From positions 1-17,552 of the forward strand of contig CAYRTD010000086.1 of NCBI GenBank assembly GCA_964426915.1: DNA of 17,552 nt. The letters are read 5' to 3'. The translations under genes and the position numbers were made by a program. This stretch comes from CAYRTD01 sp964426915. GTDB taxonomy: Bacteria > Bacteroidota > Bacteroidia > Bacteroidales > GCA-2748055. The notes below the pieces were generated by a model. The model searched no databases and was not told where the DNA came from. It saw only the letters and a program-made list of their open reading frames with translations. Positions 8,404 through 15,799 of this stretch are shown here, one piece after another (within the stretch, counting starts at the first letter, position 1; each line of letters begins with the position of its first letter).

Positions 8404-9141
8404 TCACCTCCTCAAACTAGCCTTTGTAAATCTAACCTCATCAATCTCAACATCAAAATGTATATCCTCGATAATAAACTCTGTGCCATCACCGGTCTTG
8501 AGCATATCCTTAAATACTATTTTAAACGGGAACCACCTTCCTTCGATTTTCCTTATATCAGACAAAACTGTCTTTTTCAATAACGTTCCACTCTTGGCAT
8601 ATAACTCTTCCTTCAGGGGTAACAGCCTCTCTTTATCTACCCATTGTATTCTTTTCTGATAGGCTGTTTCCTCATCAGTTGCATTAAGTTCCAACACCCA
8701 GCACTTTTTACCCTCAATGACATCTTCACCTGTCACCTGGGCATCATAGTTGTCAATCAGATGATTATCCTCCATCATATCCTCATACGACATATCAGAT
8801 CCCATTACGGATTGGCGTAACATATGGCCGGCGATTTGAATAGTCCGGTCGGTAGATGGTGAATAAATCCATAGCGCATCTTCAAGTTTGAGCATTTTTG
8901 TCCCTGCTTCCCTGGGCGGATGGGTATATTCTGTAAAGGCTTTTTTGTCTCCTTCACTCCAGGTCTTTGATTCTACCGTACGATCTCCCCTGCGTCCGTG
9001 AATAACCATTTTTGAGCTAAACACCCTGCTATCCGAAGCCATGTTTTCATCAATCTTCCGCAGCAATTCTTCACCTCCGGGATACTGTGCTGCCAGAGTT
9101 CCGGGTAAAAAAAGTAAAAATAAAAATATCAGGTTCTTCAT
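8404..9141 (-). CDS. LolA-like outer membrane lipoprotein-sorting family protein (PF17131 type)
   Basis: This 245-aa periplasmic protein has a clear signal peptide (MKNLIFLFLLFLPGTLAAQ, cleaved after about residue 19). It then shows the LolA-like unclosed-barrel pattern of the PF17131 group. Marker stretches are the first helix EELLRKIDENMASD, the strand MKLEDALWIYSP-like segment (KMLKLEDALWIYSPS), the hallmark MGSDMSYEDMM, and CWVLELNATDE. Proteins of this group are thought to shuttle hydrophobic molecules (lipids or lipoproteins) across the periplasm, and they are often encoded beside exporters. Here it follows two FtsX-type permeases and an ATPase after an 81-base gap, which suggests it takes cargo from that ABC transporter. 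Cargo is unknown; the family call is confident. Confidence 0.87.
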   Translation of the reverse strand: MKNLIFLFLLFLPGTLAAQYPGGEELLRKIDENMASDSRVFSSKMVIHGRRGDRTVESKTWSEGDKKAFTEYTHPPREAGTKMLKLEDALWIYSPSTDRTIQIAGHMLRQSVMGSDMSYEDMMEDNHLIDNYDAQVTGEDVIEGKKCWVLELNATDEETAYQKRIQWVDKERLLPLKEELYAKSGTLLKKTVLSDIRKIEGRWFPFKIVFKDMLKTGDGTEFIIEDIHFDVEIDEVRFTKASLRR

Positions 9142-9222
9142 TTTTTTATAGTATTAAATGTCATTATAAAAATTAATTTACCGTATAAAGCTGGCGGGTG
9201 GATTTTTCATTTGCTTTTCCCC

Positions 9223-10494
9223 TTATTCCAGTTCCTTAAATAATTGTGCCGTATTTCTTTTAAAAATACCTATCCCTGAAAGCATAGTGCCTAAAACTAT
9301 GGAAAAGACTCCCGGAATGAATCCGATAAAATAGGCCGGAGGAGTTACTCTGGCCCTAAAGGTTGTAGGCATCATTATTGCCGATTCGTCCATTACATCC
9401 CCAAAATTGAGTCCGTATTTTTCAAGGGTGTAAGCAACTGCCAGGCCAACGGCAGTACCGGCAACAGAGCCTGCAATACCGATCACGACAGATTCATTAA
9501 TCATCGATCTGTATACATGATTTTTACTTTCCCCTATTGCCAGCCGGACACCTATTTCTCCATATCTTCTCAATCCGGATATCAGGCCGGTATTCCAGAG
9601 AACAATCGATAATACAAGTATGAAAACAAAAATAATTGTGCTAGTCATTAATTCCGACATATCTATAAGGGTAGCAAGGTTACTCTGATCTCTCATGCTC
9701 AGCATCAGCGGCGAGAATTCATCCTCTGACAAAGAAAAGCTTTCATTGAAATTTTCACTTATATTTTCCGCTTTGTCTTTAATAAAAAAGCCACTTTCAA
9801 AAAACCCAAGTATTTCACCGCTGGCATTGTACATATTTAGCGCCGATTTAATATCTTCATTATCGACAATAATAGTACCCTTATCCAACATCCGTGTCCC
9901 AAAGGAAACGGTTCCGCTTACTTCGAAATTATAGAAGGCCATACTTCCAAACATAGTAGAGGAGATAAGCGTTACCTGATCTCCGGGAGTTATCCCGAGC
10001 TTTTGGGAAAAGTCTTCACTCATGAGGATCTCACCCTGATGATCAGGGAATTTTCCTCTTATTATTGCCCCGGCAAGATTTAAGCGTTCAATTTCCCCCT
10101 GATCCTCCCCAAGAATGTTCATAGCAATTCCCATGGCAGGACCCTGGGCAGAGGTTTCACCACTATCATCCGGGACATCGATCAATCCACTGAACCTGGT
10201 TCTCTCAACCCAGTTTACATCGGGGTATTCTTCTTCAAGGGTTACCATGAGTTCAGAGACATTATCGAGTGAAAGGTCGATTGGCAGTTGTCCGGCATTT
10301 TCAGAATACGCACGACTGACAACTTTAACATGTCCCGTTTCAAATTTAGCATTGAACTCAATACTGTCCCTTAAAACTCCGGTCACCCAGGCATGCATGA
10401 AAACTGTTAACATCACTCCCAGACCAACAACTATTATTGGCAATAAACTTCTGTGTTTATCCCTTATGAGTCCTTTGATTAAAAAGCGTATCAT
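9223..10494 (-). CDS. ABC transporter permease, FtsX/LolE/MacB-like (second permease)
   Basis: This 423-aa membrane subunit has the four-helix FtsX-type layout: TM1 at about 17-38, a large periplasmic MacB-PCD-like domain at about 40-280, and then TM helices near 285-308, 336-358 and 388-411. The stretch LRRYGEIGVRLAIGESKNHV after TM2 is the characteristic cytoplasmic coupling segment of the family. Its ATG overlaps the stop of the first permease by 4 bases, so the two are probably made in equal amounts and pair as a heterodimer, like LolC with LolE. The C-terminus FKRNTAQLFKELE lacks the usual PARK-type ending seen in its partner. Confidence 0.92.
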   Translation of the reverse strand: MIRFLIKGLIRDKHRSLLPIIVVGLGVMLTVFMHAWVTGVLRDSIEFNAKFETGHVKVVSRAYSENAGQLPIDLSLDNVSELMVTLEEEYPDVNWVERTRFSGLIDVPDDSGETSAQGPAMGIAMNILGEDQGEIERLNLAGAIIRGKFPDHQGEILMSEDFSQKLGITPGDQVTLISSTMFGSMAFYNFEVSGTVSFGTRMLDKGTIIVDNEDIKSALNMYNASGEILGFFESGFFIKDKAENISENFNESFSLSEDEFSPLMLSMRDQSNLATLIDMSELMTSTIIFVFILVLSIVLWNTGLISGLRRYGEIGVRLAIGESKNHVYRSMINESVVIGIAGSVAGTAVGLAVAYTLEKYGLNFGDVMDESAIMMPTTFRARVTPPAYFIGFIPGVFSIVLGTMLSGIGIFKRNTAQLFKELE

Positions 10495-11663
10495 TGTATT
10501 TTACCTTTTATTGCCTCTGTCGGATTTATTCCGGAGATCTTCCGTGCCGGAAGGAAACTGACAAAAGTGGTTGTTATCATAACTATAAATATTGTCACCA
10601 AAACCAGCTGAATGGTATAGAGTGGGTAGAGAGTTTCGGCCATATTTATCCCGAAATCCTGCCCCTCCATTCCAAAACTGATCCCCTGGTTGGATTGCTG
10701 TATAAAGAGTGGGATGCCGTAAACAGCCCCAATCAGTATTGCCAGTACTGAATGCATAGTACCCTCTACAGTAAAAAGGGAGATTACCTGCTTTTTGGTC
10801 ATTCCCAGGGCAATATAGGTACCTATTTCTTTTTGCCGTCTGAAAATTGAAAGAACCTGGGTATCGAAAATTGCAAGCATTGCAAGCAGAAGTAAAATCA
10901 AATAGAATACAGAGCTCCCTGCCGATTTGGATTTAATGATTTTATCGATATCCTGTAACAGGTAATCATGATCTTTAAATTCCCATCCCCCGAAAAGAGG
11001 TGGTTCATCCGCTGAAACATCTTTTACAAGCAGGGTGGCTTCATTTGGCAAAAGCATCATTTCTCTCAGTTTTTCAATGGGGATCCAGATTTGTCCGATA
11101 TCAATTCCTGGAACATTGCTTTGGAAAATCCCTGTTATCTCCACTTCATCAGCATCAAAAGTACCGTTTGAATCACGCCATCGTAACATCATCCTGCTTC
11201 CAGGGAGCAGATTATTATTTTCGGCAAAACCGGATCCGATAATGGCGGGAATGACCGAAACAGAAGTATCCATTTTCTCTGTTGGGATCGCAAGGATGGA
11301 TTGGTCGACCTTAATTCCCTTTATAAGAACATTTTGCATTCTGCCTTCCGGATAGATTGTGCCACGGGTGATAAGTACAGGCAGGAGTTTATTTTCTTTA
11401 ACAAGTTTTTGCTGTTGAAGGCTGAGGGAAGAATGACTTTCAGTTAGAGTAAAAGGATCGGCGGGATCGTAATTCTCCTGCCAGTATTGACCTCCTCCGG
11501 TTTCCCATGCAATTGAATCTGCCCTTGCCTGACGGTCCCAGCCATCGAGCATACCCTTAAACCAGATGATCAAAACAAAAGAGAAGGATAGCACAATTGC
11601 ATTCAGCCAGGTCCGAAGTCCTGCACCCATCAGGTTTTTAAATGCCAGTTTTAATGAAAGCAT
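10491..11663 (-). CDS. ABC transporter permease, FtsX/LolC/MacB-like (first permease)
   Basis: This 390-aa permease has TM1 at about 18-38 and a periplasmic domain at about 40-248 with the MacB-PCD-type strands ('NVLIKGIKVDQS', 'VEITGIFQSNVPGID'). TM2 lies at about 251-272, followed by the coupling segment FRRQKEIGTYIALGMTKKQV. TM3 is at about 303-323 and TM4 at about 349-371. The C-terminus PARKISGINPTEAIKGK is typical of FtsX-domain permeases. It starts 15 bases after the ATPase gene and has a strong Shine-Dalgarno sequence. This protein type pulls cargo from the outer leaflet or periplasm using mechanical force from the cytoplasmic ATPase (mechanism known for LolCDE and MacB, inferred here). 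Confidence 0.92.
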   Translation of the reverse strand: MLSLKLAFKNLMGAGLRTWLNAIVLSFSFVLIIWFKGMLDGWDRQARADSIAWETGGGQYWQENYDPADPFTLTESHSSLSLQQQKLVKENKLLPVLITRGTIYPEGRMQNVLIKGIKVDQSILAIPTEKMDTSVSVIPAIIGSGFAENNNLLPGSRMMLRWRDSNGTFDADEVEITGIFQSNVPGIDIGQIWIPIEKLREMMLLPNEATLLVKDVSADEPPLFGGWEFKDHDYLLQDIDKIIKSKSAGSSVFYLILLLLAMLAIFDTQVLSIFRRQKEIGTYIALGMTKKQVISLFTVEGTMHSVLAILIGAVYGIPLFIQQSNQGISFGMEGQDFGINMAETLYPLYTIQLVLVTIFIVMITTTFVSFLPARKISGINPTEAIKGKIQ

Positions 11664-11671
11664 GATTTTTT

Positions 11672-11677
11672 CCTCCT
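11672..11677 (-). promoter_or_regulatory. Strong Shine-Dalgarno before the first permease
   Basis: The minus strand reads AGGAGG eight bases before the ATG of the first permease. Most other starts in this window lack such a site, as is usual in Bacteroidota, so this one stands out and confirms the start at 11663. Confidence 0.6.
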
Positions 11678-11678
11678 C

Positions 11679-12377
11679 TTAATTTTGAATAATCTCATCC
11701 TTATCTACTTTACCATCCCTGAGATGAATGATTCTCCTGAGGTATTTAATAACCTTCTCATCGTGAGTGGCAAAAAGAAATGTAGTCCTCAATTCTTTAT
11801 TCAGCTCAACCATTGTTTGAAGAATATTATGTGAATTTTCAGCATCAAGGTTGGCAGTTGGTTCATCGGCGAGAACCAGTGCAGGTCGCTTTACCATGGA
11901 TCTTGCAATGGCAACTCTCTGGCACTCTCCACCGGAAAGCATGGCCGGTTTGGATTTGATTTTCGATGTCAATCCAACCCATTCGAGAGCTTCATTCACC
12001 ATCCTGTTTCTTTCCTTAGAATTTATTTTTAACAGAAGCAGGGGGAATTCAACATTCTCATAAACCGTATAAACCGGCAGGAGGTTAAATGATTGAAAAA
12101 TGAACCCTAACTTTTCCTTGCGAAGATGGGCTGACTCCCGGGCATTTAATGCAGAGATCTTTTCTCCGAGAATGACAGCCTCTCCCTCGGAAGGATTGTC
12201 AAGAGATCCAATGATATTCAACAAGGTAGTTTTACCCGATCCGCTGGGTCCTACCAAACCTGCAAAATCGCCTTCTTTTATATGCAGGTTAATGTTGCTT
12301 AATGCAGTAAACTTTCCCTTACCCATAGGGTAATGTTTATAGAGCTTCTGCAGATTTATTAAATGATTTGCTTCCAT
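11679..12377 (-). CDS. ABC transporter ATP-binding protein, LolD/MacB-type
   Basis: This 232-aa ATPase drives the two FtsX-type permeases encoded just downstream. All motifs are intact: Walker A GPSGSGKT at 43-50, Q-loop Q95 in FIFQSFNLLP, signature LSGGECQR at 147-154, Walker B LVLADEP at 167-173 with catalytic E172, D-loop ANLD, and switch histidine H205 in ATHDE. The LLPVYTVYENVEFPLLL segment after the Q-loop is typical of the LolD/MacB/FtsE subfamily, and so is the length. Having separate ATPase and permease chains fits a Lol-type arrangement better than the single-chain MacB arrangement. Confidence 0.95.
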   Translation of the reverse strand: MEANHLINLQKLYKHYPMGKGKFTALSNINLHIKEGDFAGLVGPSGSGKTTLLNIIGSLDNPSEGEAVILGEKISALNARESAHLRKEKLGFIFQSFNLLPVYTVYENVEFPLLLLKINSKERNRMVNEALEWVGLTSKIKSKPAMLSGGECQRVAIARSMVKRPALVLADEPTANLDAENSHNILQTMVELNKELRTTFLFATHDEKVIKYLRRIIHLRDGKVDKDEIIQN

Positions 12378-12414
12378 TAAATTAAAAATTATAATAATTT
12401 GTTATTTGAATACA

Positions 12415-13575
12415 TTAGTGATTGAGTGATATCATTAGCTGAAAGCCTTTTCCGGAAAAAAGATTGCCGGCTTCCATGTTTTGGTATAGGTCAAATGCTT
12501 CCGGATTCCAATAGGCCAAAAGATACAATGTCAGATTATCATATTGACGGCTCCAGTTAAAAATGCGGTAAAAATTCTGCGATTCCGGGTTAAAATAAAA
12601 AATCGCAGAGACCCGGTCCATAAGTCCAATGGGATAGTTTAAAGAAAGAGCCGTATAATTAACATTTTGTGTGTTTTTCAGGAATTCTTCTGAACCTGTA
12701 TGAAGAAGATGCTCCAGGGTTGTGTTCAGGCCGTTTCCTATTCCAAAAGTATAATCTATTCCCAGGCTTAATTGATTGGTGAATCTTTGTCCGGGAATTA
12801 TTCTTTCCCTGTTCCTTTTAAAAGAGTTCTCCAGCCAGATTCCAACTCCAACATCCCACTTTCCGTCTATGGCAAAACGGTCCTGCTTAAAAGGATCATA
12901 ATAGATAGTTCTACCGTTCTGAGGTAATATCATCATTCCGGCATCCATGGTCCGGTGATGGTAGCTCAGAGCCATCTCACCCGGACCCAGGGGGAACTGA
13001 AATCTACCACCGTATTCCGGTGTTTCAGGATCAGAAGGAAATACATCCCAGCCCCTTCTCTCTCCATTCCCATAAAGGATCCAGAACCAGATGTTTGCAT
13101 TATTAAGAAAATAATATCTTGTTAACACTCCATATACTCCGTCTGTGAGTTGGAGAGGGTCACGCGGATCGATCTGATCAAACCACATAAGCGGCCTGAG
13201 CAATGAGGCAGAACCAAAATTTAACTTTTGAAGGCCGGTACGTAAAATAAATCTGTCGGAACTCAATCGGATCCATAATCGGTAAGGTTTAATTTTCCCA
13301 TCAAAAGAAAATTCATTCTCATTATAGGTCTCATATCCAAAAATATTCGCAGAGGCACGGGCATCAAGTTTCCAGCTATCATTCAATGGGTAACCCAAGG
13401 ATAATTCAGGAATATACCTCAGGCCGGACTGATTGGTAAATCCATCGTTAAAGTTCATATTGGTCCAGCCAATAATCATACCACTCAGGTCGGGAGAAAA
13501 TTTCTTATCCTGTGCATTCAGATAATTGGCATTTACCAGAATTATCAAACATACTATATAGAGTCTGTTTTTCAT
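12415..13575 (-). CDS. Predicted outer membrane beta-barrel protein of the ABC operon
   Basis: I chose the internal ATG at 13575 (MKNRLYIVCLIILVNANYLNAQ), because it begins a proper signal peptide and lies one base after the tetR stop. A nine-residue upstream extension would overlap tetR and spoil the signal peptide. The 386-aa product is rich in alternating aromatic/hydrophobic strands with tight turns, for example KPYRLWIRLSSDRFILRTGL, GEMALSYHHRTMD and FAIDGKWDVGVGIWLENSF, so a barrel in the outer membrane is likely. I do not recognise a named family. Conserved-looking spots are LNFGSASLLRPLMWFDQIDPRDPLQLTDG-type residues near 120-150. Because it shares an operon with a Lol-like ABC transporter and a LolA-like carrier, it may be the outer-membrane acceptor or exit port. 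Confidence 0.75.
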   Translation of the reverse strand: MKNRLYIVCLIILVNANYLNAQDKKFSPDLSGMIIGWTNMNFNDGFTNQSGLRYIPELSLGYPLNDSWKLDARASANIFGYETYNENEFSFDGKIKPYRLWIRLSSDRFILRTGLQKLNFGSASLLRPLMWFDQIDPRDPLQLTDGVYGVLTRYYFLNNANIWFWILYGNGERRGWDVFPSDPETPEYGGRFQFPLGPGEMALSYHHRTMDAGMMILPQNGRTIYYDPFKQDRFAIDGKWDVGVGIWLENSFKRNRERIIPGQRFTNQLSLGIDYTFGIGNGLNTTLEHLLHTGSEEFLKNTQNVNYTALSLNYPIGLMDRVSAIFYFNPESQNFYRIFNWSRQYDNLTLYLLAYWNPEAFDLYQNMEAGNLFSGKGFQLMISLNH

Positions 13576-13576
13576 T

Positions 13577-14164
13577 TTATATCTTCCGGGGCATAATCCC
13601 ATAAAAAAGAAATTGAATCAGTTCGGATATCATCTCCCCGGTATCCGGATAGATGTTTTTAAGTTTGGGATCATAAATAAGTTCCTGCATTTTATTGATA
13701 AAATACATCAGGAATTCTATTTTAAGATCTTTTCGAATAAATCCATTCCATTGCGCTTCCCGGAAATTATTCTCCAGCATTTGCATGGAATTTCGTCTCA
13801 TTTCCTCAATTAATTTGATAATCGTGGGAAAATCATTGCTATTTATATCGTTCAGAAATTCATAACTCAGATCTCCTGTATTTTTGATTTTAAAATGTAT
13901 GAGCTGCTTTACTTTAAATTCAAAGTTTTCATCTGAATTCATTATTTCCTCATATTCAGCAAATGAATTATCCAGTATTTCCTTCAGAATGTACCATGCA
14001 AGCTGTTCCTTATTCTTGAAGTATTTGTAGAATGTCACCCGGCTCGTTCCTGCTTTTTCGCAGATTTCCTCAACGCTGACTTTCTTAATTCCATATTTCC
14101 AGAATAAATCCTTACCCTGAATAATAAGATCTTTATATTTTTCATTCAGATTATCCATATTCAT
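13577..14164 (-). CDS. TetR/AcrR-family transcriptional regulator
   Basis: This 195-aa protein has an N-terminal TetR helix-turn-helix domain: IIQGKDLFWKYGIKKVSVEEI (split at about 14-34), then CEKAGTSRVTFYKYFKNKEQL at about 35-55 with the recognition helix SRVTFYKYF. The C-terminal ligand-binding domain (about 70-190) is not informative about the ligand. It is the first gene of the minus-strand envelope transport operon, with one base between its stop and the next start, so it probably controls itself and the transporter. Inverted TTTACA/TGTAAA sites lie directly upstream and around the promoter, as expected for a TetR autorepressor. Confidence 0.92.
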   Translation of the reverse strand: MNMDNLNEKYKDLIIQGKDLFWKYGIKKVSVEEICEKAGTSRVTFYKYFKNKEQLAWYILKEILDNSFAEYEEIMNSDENFEFKVKQLIHFKIKNTGDLSYEFLNDINSNDFPTIIKLIEEMRRNSMQMLENNFREAQWNGFIRKDLKIEFLMYFINKMQELIYDPKLKNIYPDTGEMISELIQFLFYGIMPRKI

Positions 14165-14180
14165 AAATTAGAATTAAACA

Positions 14181-14274
14181 TTTACATTCACCGGTCAAAT
14201 ATACACTTTATGTAAATATGAATCCCTTTTGTAAACCACATTTTACGAAAAAGTTGTTTACAGGATTATGTAAA
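14181..14274. promoter_or_regulatory. Cluster of TTTACA/TGTAAA half-sites (probable TetR operators)
   Basis: Half-sites occur at 14181-14186 (TTTACA), 14211-14216 (TGTAAA), 14231-14246 (GTAAA, 6-base spacer, TTTAC) and 14257-14274 (TTTACA, ggatta, TGTAAA, a perfect 6-6-6 inverted repeat). They flank and overlap the -7 box at 14196-14203, where a repressor would block transcription. More copies appear at 14323-14328 and around 14506-14516 (TTACATGTAA). The binding protein is inferred from position only. Confidence 0.5.
14196..14203 (-). promoter_or_regulatory. Putative -7 promoter box of the tetR-ABC operon
   Basis: On the minus strand this reads TATATTTG, a full match to TAnnTTTG, 32 bases before the tetR start codon. 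TTTACA/TGTAAA half-sites lie on either side of it. No clear TTTG -33 box was seen. Confidence 0.5.
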
Positions 14275-14282
14275 AATGATTC

Positions 14283-14298
14283 AGATAAAGATTTATCT
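14283..14298. promoter_or_regulatory. Perfect 7-base palindrome AGATAAA-GA-TTTATCT
   Basis: AGATAAA (14283-14289) and TTTATCT (14292-14298) are exact inverted copies separated by two bases. They lie about 120 bases upstream of tetR, in DNA with no gene. It could be a second operator or half of a longer hairpin. No protein can be assigned. Confidence 0.3.
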
Positions 14299-14350
14299 AA
14301 CTGTTTTTCTGCGTGTTGAAGGTTTACAAAGGTGAGAGTCCCATTCTCAT

Positions 14351-14383
14351 GAGGCTATCAAAAAAGTTTTTTTAGACACCCTC
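14351..14383. repeat. 33-bp imperfect palindrome resembling two joined IS ends
   Basis: The left arm GAGGCTATCAAAAAA and the reverse complement of the right arm, GAGGGTGTCTAAAAAA, are near-identical and meet head to head. Sequences of the form GAGG-TGTC-A6 are common terminal repeats of Bacteroidota insertion sequences (from memory). The site may be the scar of an element or a circle-junction-like remnant. It could also act as a bidirectional hairpin terminator. No transposase lies nearby. Confidence 0.4.
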
Positions 14384-14556
14384 AAGAAGGAAGAATGCTT
14401 TCAGATTGTAAGTTCTTTTAAAATGATTATTACCTTTTTGTTCCCAGCAAATGAGTTTGCGATAAACAAAAAATAACCTAAGAATTGGCTCCTTTAAATA
14501 AAGAGTTACATGTAAACATCCTCAGAAGATAGGGACTCAAATCGTAGAAAATCTAA

Positions 14557-14570
14557 ATGGACAGACACTA
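14557..14570 (+). repeat. Solo right terminus of the MITE-like family
   Basis: ATGGACAGACACTA is identical to the last 14 bases of copies A and C and is followed by AG, exactly like the right end of copy A. No matching left end or interior was found before it, so an element was truncated here or inserted within a target that already carried this end. Confidence 0.55.
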
Positions 14571-14572
14571 AG

Positions 14573-14717
14573 TAGTGTCCGTCAATAAAGTCGTGTGTTT
14601 GATTCAGAAAGTTCGATATCAAGGCTTGTGATGCCCCAAAAAGCGGAGTTTACTCGTGTAAATGAGCATTTTTCCGGCGAGCATAACGCAGATATCGGAC
14701 ATTATGGACAGACACTA
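14573..14717. repeat. MITE-like element, copy A (145 bp)
   Basis: It starts TAGTGTCCGTC and ends GACAGACACTA. The two ends form an inverted repeat that matches at 17 of about 20 positions. It contains no ORF. The centre folds into a stem-loop with GTTTAC (14648-14653) and GTAAAT (14658-14663), extended by AAAAA (14638-14642) with TTTTT (14669-14673) and ATGC with GCAT. Copy B lies next to it, separated only by AG. It has the features of a non-autonomous transposable element; no mobilising transposase is in the window. Confidence 0.75.
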
Positions 14718-14719
14718 AG

Positions 14720-14864
14720 TAGTGTCCGTCAATAGAGTCGAGAGTCTGTTTCGGAATGTTCGAGATCAAGGCGCGCAAAAATTTTAAACCGCAGTATACT
14801 AGCGTATATGAGGATTTAAAATTTTTGCAGCAACGCAGATATCGGACATTATGGACAGACTCTA
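14720..14864. repeat. MITE-like element, copy B (145 bp)
   Basis: It has the same length, the same ends and the same right block (AACGCAGATATCGGACATT) as copy A, but different central stem arms: a perfect 14-base inverted repeat at 14775-14788 and 14815-14828 around GTATAC/GTATAT (14794-14799, 14804-14809). Its right end is ACTCTA instead of ACACTA. The last three bases are, on the minus strand, the TAG stop of the 276-aa gene. Confidence 0.75.
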
Positions 14865-15692
14865 AGTAAGTAGATCCATACTTTTCTCTATAGCCTGCGA
14901 AAAAAAAGCGGAAATTTTATCTTCCTGCCGCTCCGGATCTATGGAAGTATCCAGATCCGATAATTTTAAATAGGCAATTTTGTTTTTACCGGTACTCCAT
15001 TGACCTATGTCAAGCGCGGGCAACCGGCCGGGATATTCAATATCTCTTTTTGAATGATGCTTTACATAGAAATAGGGTTGATCAGACAGGTCATCTTCGA
15101 TACCCAGACCCAGGCTGAGCTCTGATTGCATGTTGCCTTCACTATCGGGATCTAAAAAAATTTGCATTTGTGTATTGAAATTATGAGGCCATACCAGGAT
15201 CTCGGAAAAGTTCCCGAAAACACGGGCCATCAGTTGCAATATATCCTTTGCAAGAGCACGCAGTTTAACGTGCAGCTCAAGTGATGCATGATCAGAAGTC
15301 CCAAAAGCATTGTTGCGACCGGAGGGATGATCAGGAATATTCCAGGAGGTTATTGAATCCATTAATGTAGTGTCGGCTCCGAAACTCCGCAATTCATTTT
15401 TTAGATAGTTAAAGCCATCTTCCTTGGTCCGTCCTTTCAGGTCAAACTTTGCCAGAGAATCAAGACGTTGACTGAGAATATGGAGATCGATATGAGAGAT
15501 ATCCAAAGCCACCCTTATATTCTTATCAGCATTTATTACCGATCCGGCAAGCATACGCCTTGAATGGGAGTATTCCATAGCAGCATGCCGGTTATTTTCC
15601 TGCGGAGTAACCAGGTCTCTTCCTGAGATAGCCACAAGTTGGGAGGCATGGTGCAGTTCTCTGATGGTTTGATTCAATTTTTTAATATTCAT
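14862..15692 (-). CDS. Uncharacterised protein, possibly distantly DUF5996-like
   Basis: This 276-aa protein has no signal peptide or membrane segment and is probably cytoplasmic. The order of its blocks recalls DUF5996 proteins: an opening LHHASQLVAISG (like 'LHRWTQIVGK'), a segment FDLKGRTKEDGFNYLKNELRSF-type (residues 83-104) before the turn NIPDHP, then LAKDILQLMARVFGNFSEILVWPH (148-170, like 'EFRARFxGKxSPVHFFWGSF'), and PYFYVKHH near 206-213. I recall these motifs and have not searched, so the family is tentative. The TAG stop is the terminal CTA of repeat copy B, so the original C-terminus may have been changed by the insertion. It follows the DUF427 gene on the same strand after about 107 bases. 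Confidence 0.7.
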   Translation of the reverse strand: MNIKKLNQTIRELHHASQLVAISGRDLVTPQENNRHAAMEYSHSRRMLAGSVINADKNIRVALDISHIDLHILSQRLDSLAKFDLKGRTKEDGFNYLKNELRSFGADTTLMDSITSWNIPDHPSGRNNAFGTSDHASLELHVKLRALAKDILQLMARVFGNFSEILVWPHNFNTQMQIFLDPDSEGNMQSELSLGLGIEDDLSDQPYFYVKHHSKRDIEYPGRLPALDIGQWSTGKNKIAYLKLSDLDTSIDPERQEDKISAFFSQAIEKSMDLLT

Positions 15693-15784
15693 TGTGTAGT
15701 GTTTTAAATTCGCTGCCGGAATATCTCACAATCTCATTTATTAAGGCACAGTAAAAGGTCATGAGAAAGAAGCAGATTTTATAC

Positions 15785-15792
15785 CAAATATA
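15785..15792 (-). promoter_or_regulatory. Putative -7 box for the 276-aa gene
   Basis: The minus strand reads TATATTTG, matching TAnnTTTG, in the gap between the DUF427 stop and the start at 15692. The implied leader is about 85 bases. No -33 box is evident. Confidence 0.35.
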
Positions 15793-15799
15793 AAAAAAC

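Noticed and set aside
10491..12377. Single-chain MacB macrolide exporter
   Set aside because: ATPase and permeases are separate chains, there are two permeases, and no adaptor gene of the MacA type is in the operon.
13576..13602. Nine-residue N-terminal extension (MGLCPGRYK) of the barrel protein
   Set aside because: It overlaps the end of tetR and places charged residues before a good signal peptide; the ATG at 13575 is the better start.
14557..14864. CRISPR-like array because of regularly spaced repeats
   Set aside because: The units are 145 bp with inverted terminal repeats and internal homology. This is not short direct repeats with unique spacers, and no cas gene is present.
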